Assembly (NCBI GenBank): GCA_014728085.1
Contig: WJMF01000222.1
Coordinates: forward strand, 1-64,000
Source: Candidatus Zhuqueibacterota bacterium
Lineage (GTDB): Bacteria; Zhuqueibacterota; Zhuqueibacteria; Residuimicrobiales; Oceaniaggregativiventaceae
Reading direction: 5' to 3'
Length of the DNA: 64,000 nucleotides
The position numbers and the translations under genes are program-made. A model generated the notes under the pieces. It was not told the DNA's origin. It saw only the letters and a program-made list of their open reading frames with translations, and searched no databases. Positions 1 through 9,288 of the stretch are shown piece after piece; the first letter of the stretch is position 1; every line of letters starts with the position of its first letter.

Positions 1-637
1 AACAATGAGCAAATCCAGCGTCTCTTTTTCTGAGGAGGAATATCTTCTGGCTGGTGAAAAAACCATTGTCGAATCTTTGGGTGGATTTGAATTTGAAATA
101 TCAGCCAACTCTTTTTTTCAAACAAACAGTAAACAGGCAAAAAATCTATATGATACTGTCGTCGATTATGCGGAATTAAGTGGTAACGAAACGGTTTATG
201 ATTTATATTGCGGTGCGGGTACCATCTCACTCTATCTCAGCCCTCATGCGAAAAAGGTCGTTGGATTTGAATCGGTGGCGGATGCAATCCGGGATGCGGA
301 GAGAAATCAAACCAGGAATAACGTTTCCAGCTGCAGATTTGTAGAAATGGATCTTAAAAATTTAAAACATTCGTATGGGCAAATGACAAAAAATCATGGC
401 CGGCCGCATGTGATGGTCATCGACCCTCCCCGCGCGGGGATGCATCCGGATACGCTGGAAACCGTCCTCGAACTTGATCCTGACCGAGTCGTGTATGTAT
501 CCTGTAATCCGGCATCGCTGGCCAGGGATGCGGCAATAATGTGCCAGGGAAAATATCATCTGCAAAAAATAAAACCCCTTGATATGTTTCCCCATACAGC
601 TCATGTTGAAGTGGTTGCTCAACTGGTCAAAACGTAA
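1..637 (+). CDS. rlmD: 23S rRNA (uracil-5-)-methyltransferase, RlmD/RumA family (5' end cut by window)
   Basis: This is the C-terminal half (about 210 residues) of a SAM-dependent RNA m5U methyltransferase; the reading frame is open to the window edge, so the N-terminal TRAM and iron-sulfur part lies outside. Visible motifs are the family-specific NSFFQTN segment, SAM-binding motif I (DLYCGAGTISLYL), DPPRAGMHP, the catalytic-cysteine motif VYVSCNPASLARD, and the C-terminal DMFPHTAHVEVVA with the general-base glutamate. Family knowledge: these enzymes methylate a uridine of 23S rRNA. The ATG at position 5 is internal to the family alignment and is unlikely to be the true start. The gene converges on the amidohydrolase gene with a 17-base gap. 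Confidence 0.93.
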   Translation, partial: TMSKSSVSFSEEEYLLAGEKTIVESLGGFEFEISANSFFQTNSKQAKNLYDTVVDYAELSGNETVYDLYCGAGTISLYLSPHAKKVVGFESVADAIRDAERNQTRNNVSSCRFVEMDLKNLKHSYGQMTKNHGRPHVMVIDPPRAGMHPDTLETVLELDPDRVVYVSCNPASLARDAAIMCQGKYHLQKIKPLDMFPHTAHVEVVAQLVKT

Positions 638-654
638 ATCATAAAATCCCTTCT

Positions 655-2322
655 TTACAAAGAGGAAGACCGGTACACAATTTCACCATCGAAAACCGTT
701 AATTCCACTCTGGTTGTTAGAATATCAGCCGGTGGAACGGAAAGAATGTTTTTCGATAACAAAATCAGATCTGCCAGCTTGTTCTGCTCTATGCTGCCTT
801 TTATATGCTCCTGAAATTCGGCAAAAGCCGACCCCAAAGTATACAATTCTATCGCCTTTTCAATGCGTAACCGCTCATCCGGATACCAGCCACCGATTGG
901 TAAGTTCGTGTCAATATGTTTACGCGTCACCGCTGAATACAGTCCACGCATGGGATCAAGCGGCTCTACAGGCCAATCCGTACCAAATGCAATCTTGCCT
1001 TCGTTTTGCAAAATCTGCTTCCAGGCATAGGCCCCTTCGCAGCGTCGCCCAAGCCGTTCGTATGCCCATCTCAGGTCAGAGGTACAGTGTGTGGGTTGCA
1101 TGGATGCCACCACGTTCAACTCACCAATCCGTTTAATATCTTCAGGCAACAGAATTTGGGCATGTTCAAGACGATGCCGGCTGTCGCGCAAACCATATTG
1201 TTCTTTGGCAAGAGAAAAACCATTGAGCGCCATCCAGCAGGCCCGGGTTCCAATGGCATGCAATCCCACCTGATATTTCAAACTCTCAGCAAGGCAGATC
1301 ATTTTGGTGAGCTCTTCTTCGCTGTATTGTGGCAATCCGGTGGTAGAGCGATCGTCGCTATAGGGTTCAAAGAGCAATGCGGTACGAGATCCCAGCGTTC
1401 CATCCACAAATCCTTTTAACAACCCCAGGCGCAGTATATTATTTTTGCTATAGGGCTCGTAATGCTGTATCGTTTTCAGCAGTGAATCCGGTTTTCGCAG
1501 CAAATCAAAATCCATCCACTCGGATATTCTGAGTGTCAGCTCGTTCATTTCATCCAATTTGTTATATAATTTGATGCTATAAATTCCGGAATTGTCCTGT
1601 ACAGAGGTTATGCCGAGCTTACGCGCATGTTCCAGGGCTTTATGAATAGCAAGCAATTTCTGTGATTCATCCGGGGGTGGGATAACGCGTTCAATCAGGG
1701 ACATTGCAGATTCCTTAAAAATCCCGGTCGGAACGCCGTTTTCATCTCTGAGAATTTCACCTCCCTCCGGGGATATCGTTTTGTCATCGATTCCGGCGGC
1801 TTTGATTGCAGATGTATTTGCCCATCCAACATGACCATCCACTCTTCTGATGAAAACAGGATTATCTAATGAAACACTGTCGATCATTACTCTGTGAGGC
1901 CAAATTCCCTTATTAAAGACCGTATGATCCCAGCCTCTGCCGGTAATCCATTTGTTCTTGCCGGGTTCTGCAACCTTTTCAGCTATTCTGCGCTGTATTT
2001 CGGCAAGGGTTTTACAGGAAATCAAATTTATATTCATCATTTGCATTCCACCGCTGAGGAAATGCAAGTGCGCATCATTAAAACCCGGTAGCATCAGGCG
2101 GTGTCCGGCATCCAAAATCCGGCTGTTGCCATTTTTAAAAGTCAGAGCACTATCTGAAGATCCGACATATTCAATGCGGTTGCCTTGAACAACAACGGCC
2201 TCAGCCACAGGATTTTTCTGGTCAACAGTCCACACCTTTGCGTTAAAAATAATCAGCCTCGCCGGCTCAGAGTTGCAGCCGAGCAACAACAATATGGAGA
2301 ATATAAATCGCTTTACGTTCAT
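655..2322 (-). CDS. Lipoprotein metal-dependent amidohydrolase, YtcJ-like (Amidohydro_3)
   Basis: A 555-residue protein with a lipoprotein signal (LLLLGCN, lipidated Cys16), so it is probably anchored at the membrane outside the cytoplasm. Amidohydrolase features in order are the N-terminal beta-sandwich (AVVVQGNRIEYVG), the metal-binding HLH in NDAHLHFLSGG near residue 85, GLHAIGTRA, HRLEHAQ, and FGTDWPVEPLDPM with the last metal ligand. The arrangement matches YtcJ-like proteins, which hydrolyse C-N bonds of mostly unknown substrates. The start ATG at 2322 follows an AGGTG ribosome binding site. It is divergent from tex across about 165 bases. Family assignment is firm; the substrate is not predictable. 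Confidence 0.9.
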   Translation of the reverse strand: MNVKRFIFSILLLLGCNSEPARLIIFNAKVWTVDQKNPVAEAVVVQGNRIEYVGSSDSALTFKNGNSRILDAGHRLMLPGFNDAHLHFLSGGMQMMNINLISCKTLAEIQRRIAEKVAEPGKNKWITGRGWDHTVFNKGIWPHRVMIDSVSLDNPVFIRRVDGHVGWANTSAIKAAGIDDKTISPEGGEILRDENGVPTGIFKESAMSLIERVIPPPDESQKLLAIHKALEHARKLGITSVQDNSGIYSIKLYNKLDEMNELTLRISEWMDFDLLRKPDSLLKTIQHYEPYSKNNILRLGLLKGFVDGTLGSRTALLFEPYSDDRSTTGLPQYSEEELTKMICLAESLKYQVGLHAIGTRACWMALNGFSLAKEQYGLRDSRHRLEHAQILLPEDIKRIGELNVVASMQPTHCTSDLRWAYERLGRRCEGAYAWKQILQNEGKIAFGTDWPVEPLDPMRGLYSAVTRKHIDTNLPIGGWYPDERLRIEKAIELYTLGSAFAEFQEHIKGSIEQNKLADLILLSKNILSVPPADILTTRVELTVFDGEIVYRSSSL

Positions 2323-2419
2323 TGATCACCTGCTCAAAGTATTAGGATAATTTTGAATACAAAGTACAAGATTGCATATTTAAAGACAACGACTTTTTCA
2401 ACATCCTCAGGAAAAGCGC

Positions 2420-2448
2420 TTGATTTTCTCTTTCCGTCCAATTATATT
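2420..2448 (+). promoter_or_regulatory. Sigma-70-type promoter for tex
   Basis: TTGATT at 2420-2425, a 17-base spacer and TATATT at 2443-2448, about 40 bases before the tex start. The same layout recurs at many operon heads in this window. Confidence 0.6.
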
Positions 2449-2486
2449 CTAGACTATTTCAAATCAACCAACAATGAGGATAGACC

Positions 2487-4655
2487 GTGGAACCACATGA
2501 AATCGTTGAACAGATCGCTGCAGAACTCAACCTGGCTAAACATCAGATAAAAAACACTATCGATCTATTGGACAAGGATAACACTGTCCCCTTTATTGCC
2601 AGGTATCGAAAAGAAGTTACCGGTTCATTGAATGAGGAGCAGATACGGGCTATATGGGATCGGATCCGATACATTCGTCATATGGAAGAGCGCAAAGCGA
2701 CCGTTTTGAAGAGTATTGCCGAACAAGGTAAACTCACCCCGAAGCTTGAATCGCAAATTAAGGCGGTAACCAAGTTACAGGAGGTTGAAGATCTCTACTT
2801 GCCCTATAAGCCAAAACGGCGTACCCGGGGAATTATCGCCCGGGAAAAAGGCTTGGAGCCCCTCGCGGATCTCATATTGAAAGAAGAAATTACAAAAGGA
2901 GATCCCATCGAATATGCTAAAACTTTTATAAACGCCGAAAAAGGAGTTGAATCCGCCGAACAGGCCCTGACCGGAGCTAGTGACATCGTTGCAGAAATTA
3001 TTTCCGAGGATGCACAGATCAGAAAAATCATCCGCAAAGCAACCCTTGCAGGGGGATTTTTATCTTCAAAAGCAAAAGAACCGGCGAACTGTCAGGATTA
3101 TGAAATATATAAAGAATTTTCCGAACCGGTGAAAACCGTTCCACCGCATCGTATACTGGCGATTAACCGTGGAGAACGCGAACATTTTTTACAGGTCAGC
3201 ATCGATGTATCGGAAAAAGAAATGAACCAACACATCCGCAAGCTTTATATTACCAATAATGAAAGTATTTTTACCGACCTGCTCACTGCCGCCATTGCTG
3301 ATGCCTATCGTCGTTTAATTGCGCCCGCCATTGAACGCGAAATTCGCAAATTGCTGACAGAACGCGCAGACAATCACGCCATCCAGGTCTTTGCAAAAAA
3401 TCTGTACGCCCTTTTAATGACACCCCCGATGCACAACAATTACATAATGGGGATTGATCCCGGATATCGTACCGGCTGTAAAGTTGCGGTTATCGACCCC
3501 ACCGGAAAATATCTTCAGGGAGATACGATATTTCCTCATCCTCCCCAGAGTCGCTGGCAGGAAGCAAAAGAGACAATAACCGAATTTATTCAAGCTTTTA
3601 ATATAAAAATTGTCGCCATTGGTAACGGAACCGCCAGCCGCGAAACAGAAAAACTTGTGGCTGAAATCCTCGCGGAACTGGAAATCGAGTGTCATTATAC
3701 CATCGTCAACGAGGCTGGAGCATCGGTTTACTCCGCCTCCCCTGTCGCCAAAAAAGAATTTCCACAACTGGACGCCTCGATGAGAGGAAATATTTCAATT
3801 GCGAGGCGTTTGCTCGATCCGCTTTCTGAACTGGTCAAAATTGACCCCAAATCCATTGGGGTGGGCTTGTATCAACACGATGTAGATCAAAATAAACTTG
3901 CAGAAACCCTCGATCACGTTGTGGAATCCTCTGTGAATCAGGTAGGCGTGGACGTAAATACCGCCTCTGCGTCCTTGCTGAAATATATTGCAGGAATCAA
4001 CAAACAAGTGGCTGATCGCATTGTTGAATATCGTGAACAAAACGGTCCCTTTATCAACCGCCAGCAATTGCAAAGTATAAAAGGATTGGGAGCAAACGCC
4101 TTTACCCAGTCGGCAGGCTTTATGAGAATCCCTAACAGCGACATTTTTTTCGACTCCACTGCCGTACACCCGGAATCGTACGTTGTAACCGAGAGATTGC
4201 TCCGTCATTTAGGGCTCGAAATTAAAGCTGTCAGAGCCCGGGGCTCCATTGTCAGGGAAAAAGTCGAAAGCAAAAAGATTTCCATGCAAACATTGACGGA
4301 AATTTGTGGCTGTGGCATTGAGACTCTGATGGATATCATCGACAGTCTGGAAAAACCCAACAGAGATCCCCGCGACGAAATGCCCAAGCCCATCTTAAGA
4401 AACGATGTCCTGAGCATGGATGATCTCGCTCCTGACATGATTTTAAAGGGAACTGTACGCAATGTCATCGACTTTGGCATATTCGTCGATATAGGTGTCA
4501 AGCAGGACGGCCTTGTTCATATCAGTCAACTGTCAAAGAAATATATTAAACATCCGCTGGATATTGTTTCAGTGGGCGATATCGTTACGGTGAGGATCAT
4601 CAATGTTGACAAGGAAAGAGGCAGAATTGGTCTCAGCATGCTTTTCGAATCATAA
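2487..4655 (+). CDS. tex: Tex-family RNA-binding transcriptional accessory protein
   Basis: A 722-residue Tex protein. In order it shows the helical Tex N-terminal domain (residues 1-190), the YqgF/RNase H-like domain (IMGIDPGYRTGCKVAVID near 325; GNGTASRETE near 380), the tandem helix-hairpin-helix region (VGVDVNTASASLLKYIAGI near 485), and a C-terminal S1 domain (GTVRNVIDFGIFVDIG; DGLVHISQLS near 675). Family knowledge: Tex binds nucleic acid and is linked to transcription and RNA processing; its exact role is unclear in most bacteria. The start is GTG, chosen because GAGGA lies 6 bases upstream and no in-frame ATG fits. It heads a plus-strand run with the glycosyltransferase, WbqC-like and M20 genes. 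Confidence 0.95.
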   Translation: MEPHEIVEQIAAELNLAKHQIKNTIDLLDKDNTVPFIARYRKEVTGSLNEEQIRAIWDRIRYIRHMEERKATVLKSIAEQGKLTPKLESQIKAVTKLQEVEDLYLPYKPKRRTRGIIAREKGLEPLADLILKEEITKGDPIEYAKTFINAEKGVESAEQALTGASDIVAEIISEDAQIRKIIRKATLAGGFLSSKAKEPANCQDYEIYKEFSEPVKTVPPHRILAINRGEREHFLQVSIDVSEKEMNQHIRKLYITNNESIFTDLLTAAIADAYRRLIAPAIEREIRKLLTERADNHAIQVFAKNLYALLMTPPMHNNYIMGIDPGYRTGCKVAVIDPTGKYLQGDTIFPHPPQSRWQEAKETITEFIQAFNIKIVAIGNGTASRETEKLVAEILAELEIECHYTIVNEAGASVYSASPVAKKEFPQLDASMRGNISIARRLLDPLSELVKIDPKSIGVGLYQHDVDQNKLAETLDHVVESSVNQVGVDVNTASASLLKYIAGINKQVADRIVEYREQNGPFINRQQLQSIKGLGANAFTQSAGFMRIPNSDIFFDSTAVHPESYVVTERLLRHLGLEIKAVRARGSIVREKVESKKISMQTLTEICGCGIETLMDIIDSLEKPNRDPRDEMPKPILRNDVLSMDDLAPDMILKGTVRNVIDFGIFVDIGVKQDGLVHISQLSKKYIKHPLDIVSVGDIVTVRIINVDKERGRIGLSMLFES

Positions 4656-4690
4656 AAGATTCTATTTCCGGATTGGCCGGGTAGCCCCAA

Positions 4691-5824
4691 ATGCATAAAA
4701 AGATATGTATATTTACAACCGCCCATCCCCCCTTTGATGTCAGAATATATCACCGGCAGGCACGATCTCTCTTCGAAGCGGATTACAATGTCGTACTGCT
4801 GGTGGCCGGTAAAATCCATAAAAAGTTTCGTGATGAAATCAAGATAAAAGAAATAAAAAGAGGAAAACACCGGCTCTGGCGATTTTTAAGCATATTTAAA
4901 ATGTTATCCCATTGCATTCGCGAAAAAGCAGATCTTTATCACTTTCATGATCCGGAGCTGTTACCGGTTGGATGTGCCTTGAAACACATTATGAGAAAAC
5001 CGGTGATCTACGATTGCCACGAAAACTATCCCGAAGTGGCCTATGAACGGACCTGGTACCCGCAATGGTTCAAACCCGTTCTGTCAAAATCAATTGCTTT
5101 TTTTGAACCCTTGCTGGCAAAATGCCTCGATGCGGTGGTGTGCGTGGTCCCGGATCAACAGCCCCGTTTTGAACGCAAAAAGTGCCTCACGGTTTTGGTA
5201 CAAAACTTTCCCCGGCTGGAGATATTTCAAAATGAAAATTATAAAGCAATTGCCAGAGAGGACAAGATAATCTATCTGGGCAATTTGTCACAGGCACGTG
5301 GCATCCAAACATTGATACAGATGATGACCAGACTTGTGCAAAGTCATCCTCATATCAAACTCGTATGTCTGGGAACCTTTAGCGAACAACATGTCAAGAT
5401 CAACACTTTGAAATGGATGCAAGAATACAACCTTTCGACACAGATAGAGTTTTTACCTCCGGTTCCACACCAGCAAGTCCCAAAACATCTTTTCTCATCG
5501 CGGATCGGATTGGCCCCCTTTCTGCCGCAGAAACATACGATGAAAATGTTCGCCCCCAATAAAATTTTTGAGTATATGGCTTGCAAGCTTCCGGTGGTGG
5601 CGAGTCGATTGCCGAGTCTTGAAAGGATAATCAGTGACTCTGGTGCAGGAATGCTGTTCGACCCAACAGATCCAGATGATTTGTATCAAAAAGTGGTCAT
5701 TCTTCTGGATGACGAAAATTTGAGTTCCACTCTCGGAAACAATGGACACGATTTTGTTTTCCGCAATTTTAATTGGAAGCATGAAGAAAAAAAATTGCTC
5801 ACTCTGTATCAACGCTTGCTATGA
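4691..5824 (+). CDS. Glycosyltransferase, GT4-like (GT-B fold)
   Basis: A 377-residue predicted retaining glycosyltransferase. The N-terminal Rossmann half opens with ICIFTTAHPPFDVRIYHRQA and includes HFHDPELLPVG and VIYDCHENYPEV. The C-terminal half carries the GT4 pattern (LGNLSQARGIQTLIQ, then APNKIFEYMACKLPVVASRL with the nucleotide-sugar-binding glutamate, then GAGMLFDPTDPDDL). It probably transfers a sugar during polysaccharide or glycolipid assembly at the inner membrane; donor and acceptor are unknown. No good ribosome binding site is visible before the ATG. It overlaps the WbqC-like gene by four bases (ATGA), which suggests translational coupling and a shared surface-polysaccharide role. 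Confidence 0.88.
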   Translation: MHKKICIFTTAHPPFDVRIYHRQARSLFEADYNVVLLVAGKIHKKFRDEIKIKEIKRGKHRLWRFLSIFKMLSHCIREKADLYHFHDPELLPVGCALKHIMRKPVIYDCHENYPEVAYERTWYPQWFKPVLSKSIAFFEPLLAKCLDAVVCVVPDQQPRFERKKCLTVLVQNFPRLEIFQNENYKAIAREDKIIYLGNLSQARGIQTLIQMMTRLVQSHPHIKLVCLGTFSEQHVKINTLKWMQEYNLSTQIEFLPPVPHQQVPKHLFSSRIGLAPFLPQKHTMKMFAPNKIFEYMACKLPVVASRLPSLERIISDSGAGMLFDPTDPDDLYQKVVILLDDENLSSTLGNNGHDFVFRNFNWKHEEKKLLTLYQRLL

Positions 5825-6525
5825 AACTCACAGTCGTTGAACCAGCCTACTTTCCAACCCTTAAAATATGCAGCAAAATAGCCGCAGCAGATAAAGTCAT
5901 TTTTGCTGATACGTTTAAATTCAAAAAGCACTCGTTAATCAATCGAACACCGGTAAAGAGCGATTGCGGCAAACTCTGGTTAACCATTCCTGTCTATACA
6001 AAAGGACAAAAAAATACTTTGGTTCATCGCGTTAAAATTGTCAAAAATGATCGCTGGAAAAATTCGCATCTGAAAACATTGTACAACCATTATCACAATG
6101 CACCGTATTTTTATTTTTATATTGAACAAATACAAGACCTCTTATCACAATCGCTTTCTCTCGATCAATTGTTGTTGCAAACGTGTTTATTTTCGATGCG
6201 TTCTTTGCATTTATCTTCCCTAATGATAAAATCAAGCGATCTTGTATCTGTCCAGGATCGTACTGAGCGGGTGATCCGCTGGTTGGAAGCAACCGGTTGT
6301 ACAATTTATCTCCTGGAATCATTCGAAAAGAATCTGATCGATATAAAAATGGTAACCGACAAAGGATTTGATATTTACATCCAGGAACCGTATTTTAAAT
6401 CATACCATCAGCAATATAAAGGTTTTATAGAAAATCTCTCTATTCTCGATCTTGTTTTCAATGAAGGTGAATTATCACAATTTCTGGTTCCACCGGCAAG
6501 GCTGTCGAACATTTCAAAACAGTAA
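5821..6525 (+). CDS. WbqC-like family protein
   Basis: A 234-residue protein of the WbqC-like family, recognised by its start (MKLTVVEPAYFPTLKICSKI), the DTFKFKKHSLINRTPVKS segment and LWLTIPV. Family members occur in O-antigen and other polysaccharide loci; a biochemical role is not established, though association with modified-sugar synthesis is common. The start ATG overlaps the stop of the preceding glycosyltransferase (ATGA), so the two are very probably co-translated. I see no signal peptide or membrane segment. Confidence 0.82.
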   Translation: MKLTVVEPAYFPTLKICSKIAAADKVIFADTFKFKKHSLINRTPVKSDCGKLWLTIPVYTKGQKNTLVHRVKIVKNDRWKNSHLKTLYNHYHNAPYFYFYIEQIQDLLSQSLSLDQLLLQTCLFSMRSLHLSSLMIKSSDLVSVQDRTERVIRWLEATGCTIYLLESFEKNLIDIKMVTDKGFDIYIQEPYFKSYHQQYKGFIENLSILDLVFNEGELSQFLVPPARLSNISKQ

Positions 6526-6537
6526 AAGGAAAAACAG

Positions 6538-7776
6538 ATGACGCTAAATGATCTTCTCGCTTTAATAGATGCTGAAAAAGAGACCGTAATCGATATTCAG
6601 AAAAAGCTGGTCTCCATCCAAGCAATCGGACCGGATTATGGCGGCACGGGGGAGAAAGAAAAAGCAGATTATGTCAAATCCCTCTTAAACAAATGGAATA
6701 TTCCCGACATCAAAGAATACAATGCTCCCGATAATAGAGTCCCGGGTGGTCACCGGCCAAATTTTATTGTCACAATACCCGGAAAGGTGAACACCAAAAC
6801 GATTTGGATCATGGTCCATCTTGATGTTGTGCCTGCCGGTGACAGGCAAATGTGGAATACGGATCCATTCAAATTACATGTTGAAAATGATAAAATCATT
6901 GGTCGCGGAGTAGAAGATAATCATCAGGGACTGGTTTCAGCATTATTGGCCATTAAAGCATTACAGAAAAACCGCGTACAACCCCAATATAATATTGGAT
7001 TGGCAATTGTCTCTGACGAGGAGACCGGTAATAAATTCGGTCTTGATTACATTCTCAAAAATCACAACGATATTTTTAAGGCGGGCGATCTGATTCTTGT
7101 GCCGGACGCTGGTGACGAGAAAGGCAAGTATATCGAGGTGGCGGAGAAGAGTATTCTGTGGGTAAAATTTGAGCTCGAGGGCATGCAGTGCCATGCCTCC
7201 ACACCGGAACTGGGTATCAATGCCCATCGTGCTGCCGCCCGCCTCATCGTTGAACTGGACAAACTTCACCAACTATTCGGCAAAAAAGATCCTGTCTTTG
7301 ACCCACCGATCAGTACCTTTGAGCCCACAAAAAGAGAAAGCAATGTCGATAATGTCAATACGATACCCGGCAAAGATGTTTTTTACCTGGATTGTCGCGT
7401 TTTGCCTCAATATTCGTTACAAGATGTTGAAAAGAAAATAAAGGAGATGGTTAAAGAGGTTGAACACACAACAGGGGTCAAGTGCAGTATTTCATATCCT
7501 CAACGCTCACAAGCTGCGCCGCCTACGCCTGAAGATGCCCCTGTCGTCAAAGCTTTGCAAAAAGCCATTGATGAAATCAAGAAGATAAAAGCGGAAACAA
7601 TTGGAATCGGCGGCGGAACAGTCGCTGCCTTTTTCAGGCGGGCCGGCTTTCCCACGGCAGTATGGTCAACCATTGCCGATTGTGCACATCAGCCAAATGA
7701 ATTTGCCTTCATTTCCAATACACTGGATGACGCCAAAGTGTTTTTGCATATCTTTATGCAAAACATTGAGCCCTGA
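6538..7776 (+). CDS. M20-family metallopeptidase/deacylase (ArgE/DapE-like)
   Basis: A 412-residue dinuclear zinc hydrolase. Expected metal ligands and catalytic residues are visible: the histidine in MVHLDVVPAGD (about 94), the bridging aspartate in GRGVEDNHQG, the catalytic glutamate pair in SDEETGN, the aspartate in VPDAGD, and the C-terminal histidine in DCAHQPNEF. The lid or dimerisation domain (ILWVKFELEGMQCHAS) lies in the middle. The family removes N-terminal acyl groups or splits small peptides; the substrate cannot be chosen from sequence. The start follows AAAAGGA 12 bases after the WbqC-like stop, so it is the last gene of the tex run. It converges on the ATPase gene. Confidence 0.9.
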   Translation: MTLNDLLALIDAEKETVIDIQKKLVSIQAIGPDYGGTGEKEKADYVKSLLNKWNIPDIKEYNAPDNRVPGGHRPNFIVTIPGKVNTKTIWIMVHLDVVPAGDRQMWNTDPFKLHVENDKIIGRGVEDNHQGLVSALLAIKALQKNRVQPQYNIGLAIVSDEETGNKFGLDYILKNHNDIFKAGDLILVPDAGDEKGKYIEVAEKSILWVKFELEGMQCHASTPELGINAHRAAARLIVELDKLHQLFGKKDPVFDPPISTFEPTKRESNVDNVNTIPGKDVFYLDCRVLPQYSLQDVEKKIKEMVKEVEHTTGVKCSISYPQRSQAAPPTPEDAPVVKALQKAIDEIKKIKAETIGIGGGTVAAFFRRAGFPTAVWSTIADCAHQPNEFAFISNTLDDAKVFLHIFMQNIEP

Positions 7777-7832
7777 TTAAAATCAACATCCGTTCCGGGT
7801 CTGTTTAGATGGGTGAATAATTGAAAGCGTCG

Positions 7833-8963
7833 TTAATTGTTCAATTTGTCCAGAATCTTGGAACGCTTTTTGATCGGAAGCTCAAGAACAAGGCTTGGAT
7901 TGGTAAAAAAGAACAGGTCACCGGCAATAATATTAATTTGTTTTCGCAGGGGCTTCCAGTTCTCACGATAAGCTTCGGTATCGACCTTGGTACCGTTTTT
8001 ATCCTTAAGAACCAGTAAAACGCGTTCGGGGTGCTCGCGATTAATCATAAATGGTGAGTGTGTTGTAAAAATCAATTGGTTTTTTATTGCCAATTCTTCC
8101 AGTACTTTATTCAAATCTTTTTGACCTCCGGGATGAAGGTGAATTCCAGGTTCGTCGATCAAAAATATATATTCATGGGCCTTGCTCTGAAAAGTTTGGG
8201 CGGCAAAATTAACATAAAAAGAAAGATACCAGCGAAAGCCCAAACTGCGAGATTCCGGTGTATCCAAAACGGTTGTGTCGTCGGAAAAGTCAATATAAAG
8301 GACCTTTCCATTTACATTCAATTTAATCTCGATTGAGGACTCTTGAGACCAAACTCTCCGAAGCTGTTCCGTAATTATGCGTCCGGCTTCATCCATCGTT
8401 CGACGGCCCCGGGTACTGTCTTCAAATAAAATGTTATAATCCTCAATAGCCCCGATCTTGAGCAAATTCCTCTCCGTGGAAAACTGCGGATCGGTTGAAA
8501 TCAAATTTTCCAGACTGACCTGGTTTTTCAGCAGAGGAATATCGCGAAAGTATAACAATTTTGGTAAAAACGTAAAGAATTTCTTGAAATTTATCGATGG
8601 CACCTCTTCATTTTCAATGAGGAGATGATAATCGGTAAGCTCGGGGCCTTCTTTTCGAATACTGAAAGATTCAGTTTGTTTGAATTTTTCAGAAATCTGA
8701 ACGAGATTGCGTCGATCTTCCTTACTAATATCTGCAAATGTTAATGCAATTTCGGGACATTTACCAAGTGCATATCTTTCAGAATACTGACAAGTTAAAG
8801 AGGTATCAAATATTTTATCGAAACTAAAAGATTCAATGGCTTGCAAAATATTGGTTTTTCCGCTTTCATTCGCCCCTATAAGGACATTCATTTTGCGATT
8901 CAATTCCAGATCCAGGTCATAAATGGACTTGAATGCCTTTACCACTATCCGATTAATAATCAT
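7833..8963 (-). CDS. OLD-like AAA ATPase lacking its TOPRIM domain
   Basis: A 376-residue SMC/ABC-type ATPase of the OLD (AAA_15/AAA_21) group. Walker A is GANESGKT at residues 30-37. Walker B with the catalytic glutamate is FLIDEPGIHLHPGG near 270, followed by the switch histidine in IFTTHSPFMI. OLD proteins normally continue into a C-terminal TOPRIM nuclease domain opening with an E-G-x-x-D motif. Here the corresponding point reads LVLELPIKKR and the protein stops about 20 residues later, with only 57 bases left before the convergent M20 gene. So it is either a natural ATPase-only form or a truncated derivative. The start follows GGGGAA. The small membrane protein gene lies 28 bases upstream. 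Confidence 0.85.
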   Translation of the reverse strand: MIINRIVVKAFKSIYDLDLELNRKMNVLIGANESGKTNILQAIESFSFDKIFDTSLTCQYSERYALGKCPEIALTFADISKEDRRNLVQISEKFKQTESFSIRKEGPELTDYHLLIENEEVPSINFKKFFTFLPKLLYFRDIPLLKNQVSLENLISTDPQFSTERNLLKIGAIEDYNILFEDSTRGRRTMDEAGRIITEQLRRVWSQESSIEIKLNVNGKVLYIDFSDDTTVLDTPESRSLGFRWYLSFYVNFAAQTFQSKAHEYIFLIDEPGIHLHPGGQKDLNKVLEELAIKNQLIFTTHSPFMINREHPERVLLVLKDKNGTKVDTEAYRENWKPLRKQINIIAGDLFFFTNPSLVLELPIKKRSKILDKLNN

Positions 8964-8991
8964 AGTTCCCCATCCCTCAGTAAAGTAACAA

Positions 8992-9282
8992 TTAATCCCT
9001 TGATTTAAATGATTTTATCAGTCCATAAACAGAAAAAACGAATAAAGAGTACAAAACATACGCTATATCAAAAACCTTCGGCAAGCCATGATCGAGCAAC
9101 CCGAACCAAAAAATTATGGCGAGCACCAGCCAGAACAAATGCATAAACGACTTTGTAACATTGGCAGCAAAACCCCGTTTGATAAGAAAACGACGATACC
9201 ATTGACTGAAAAAATCTGCACCCAACATGATAAAAAGAGCAAAAAGTGTGGCAATAAATAAAAAAGTTCCCAAAATATTCAC
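8992..9282 (-). CDS. Small predicted membrane protein, unknown function
   Basis: Up to 96 residues and rich in hydrophobic and aromatic residues, with three likely membrane segments (near residues 4-24, 48-66 and 70-90) separated by a basic loop (YRRFLIKRGF). I do not recognise the family. The annotated start is a GTG at 9282; a TTG at 9273 sits 8 bases after GAGG and is an equally good start. It lies 6 bases after the nadB stop and 28 bases before the ATPase gene, so it is probably translated from the nadB transcript. Confidence 0.6.
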   Translation of the reverse strand: MNILGTFLFIATLFALFIMLGADFFSQWYRRFLIKRGFAANVTKSFMHLFWLVLAIIFWFGLLDHGLPKVFDIAYVLYSLFVFSVYGLIKSFKSRD

Positions 9283-9288
9283 CTCGCT

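Noticed and set aside
7776-7900. Frameshifted TOPRIM remnant after the OLD-like ATPase
   Set aside because: Only 57 non-coding bases remain before the M20 gene and I see no TOPRIM-like residues in any frame there.
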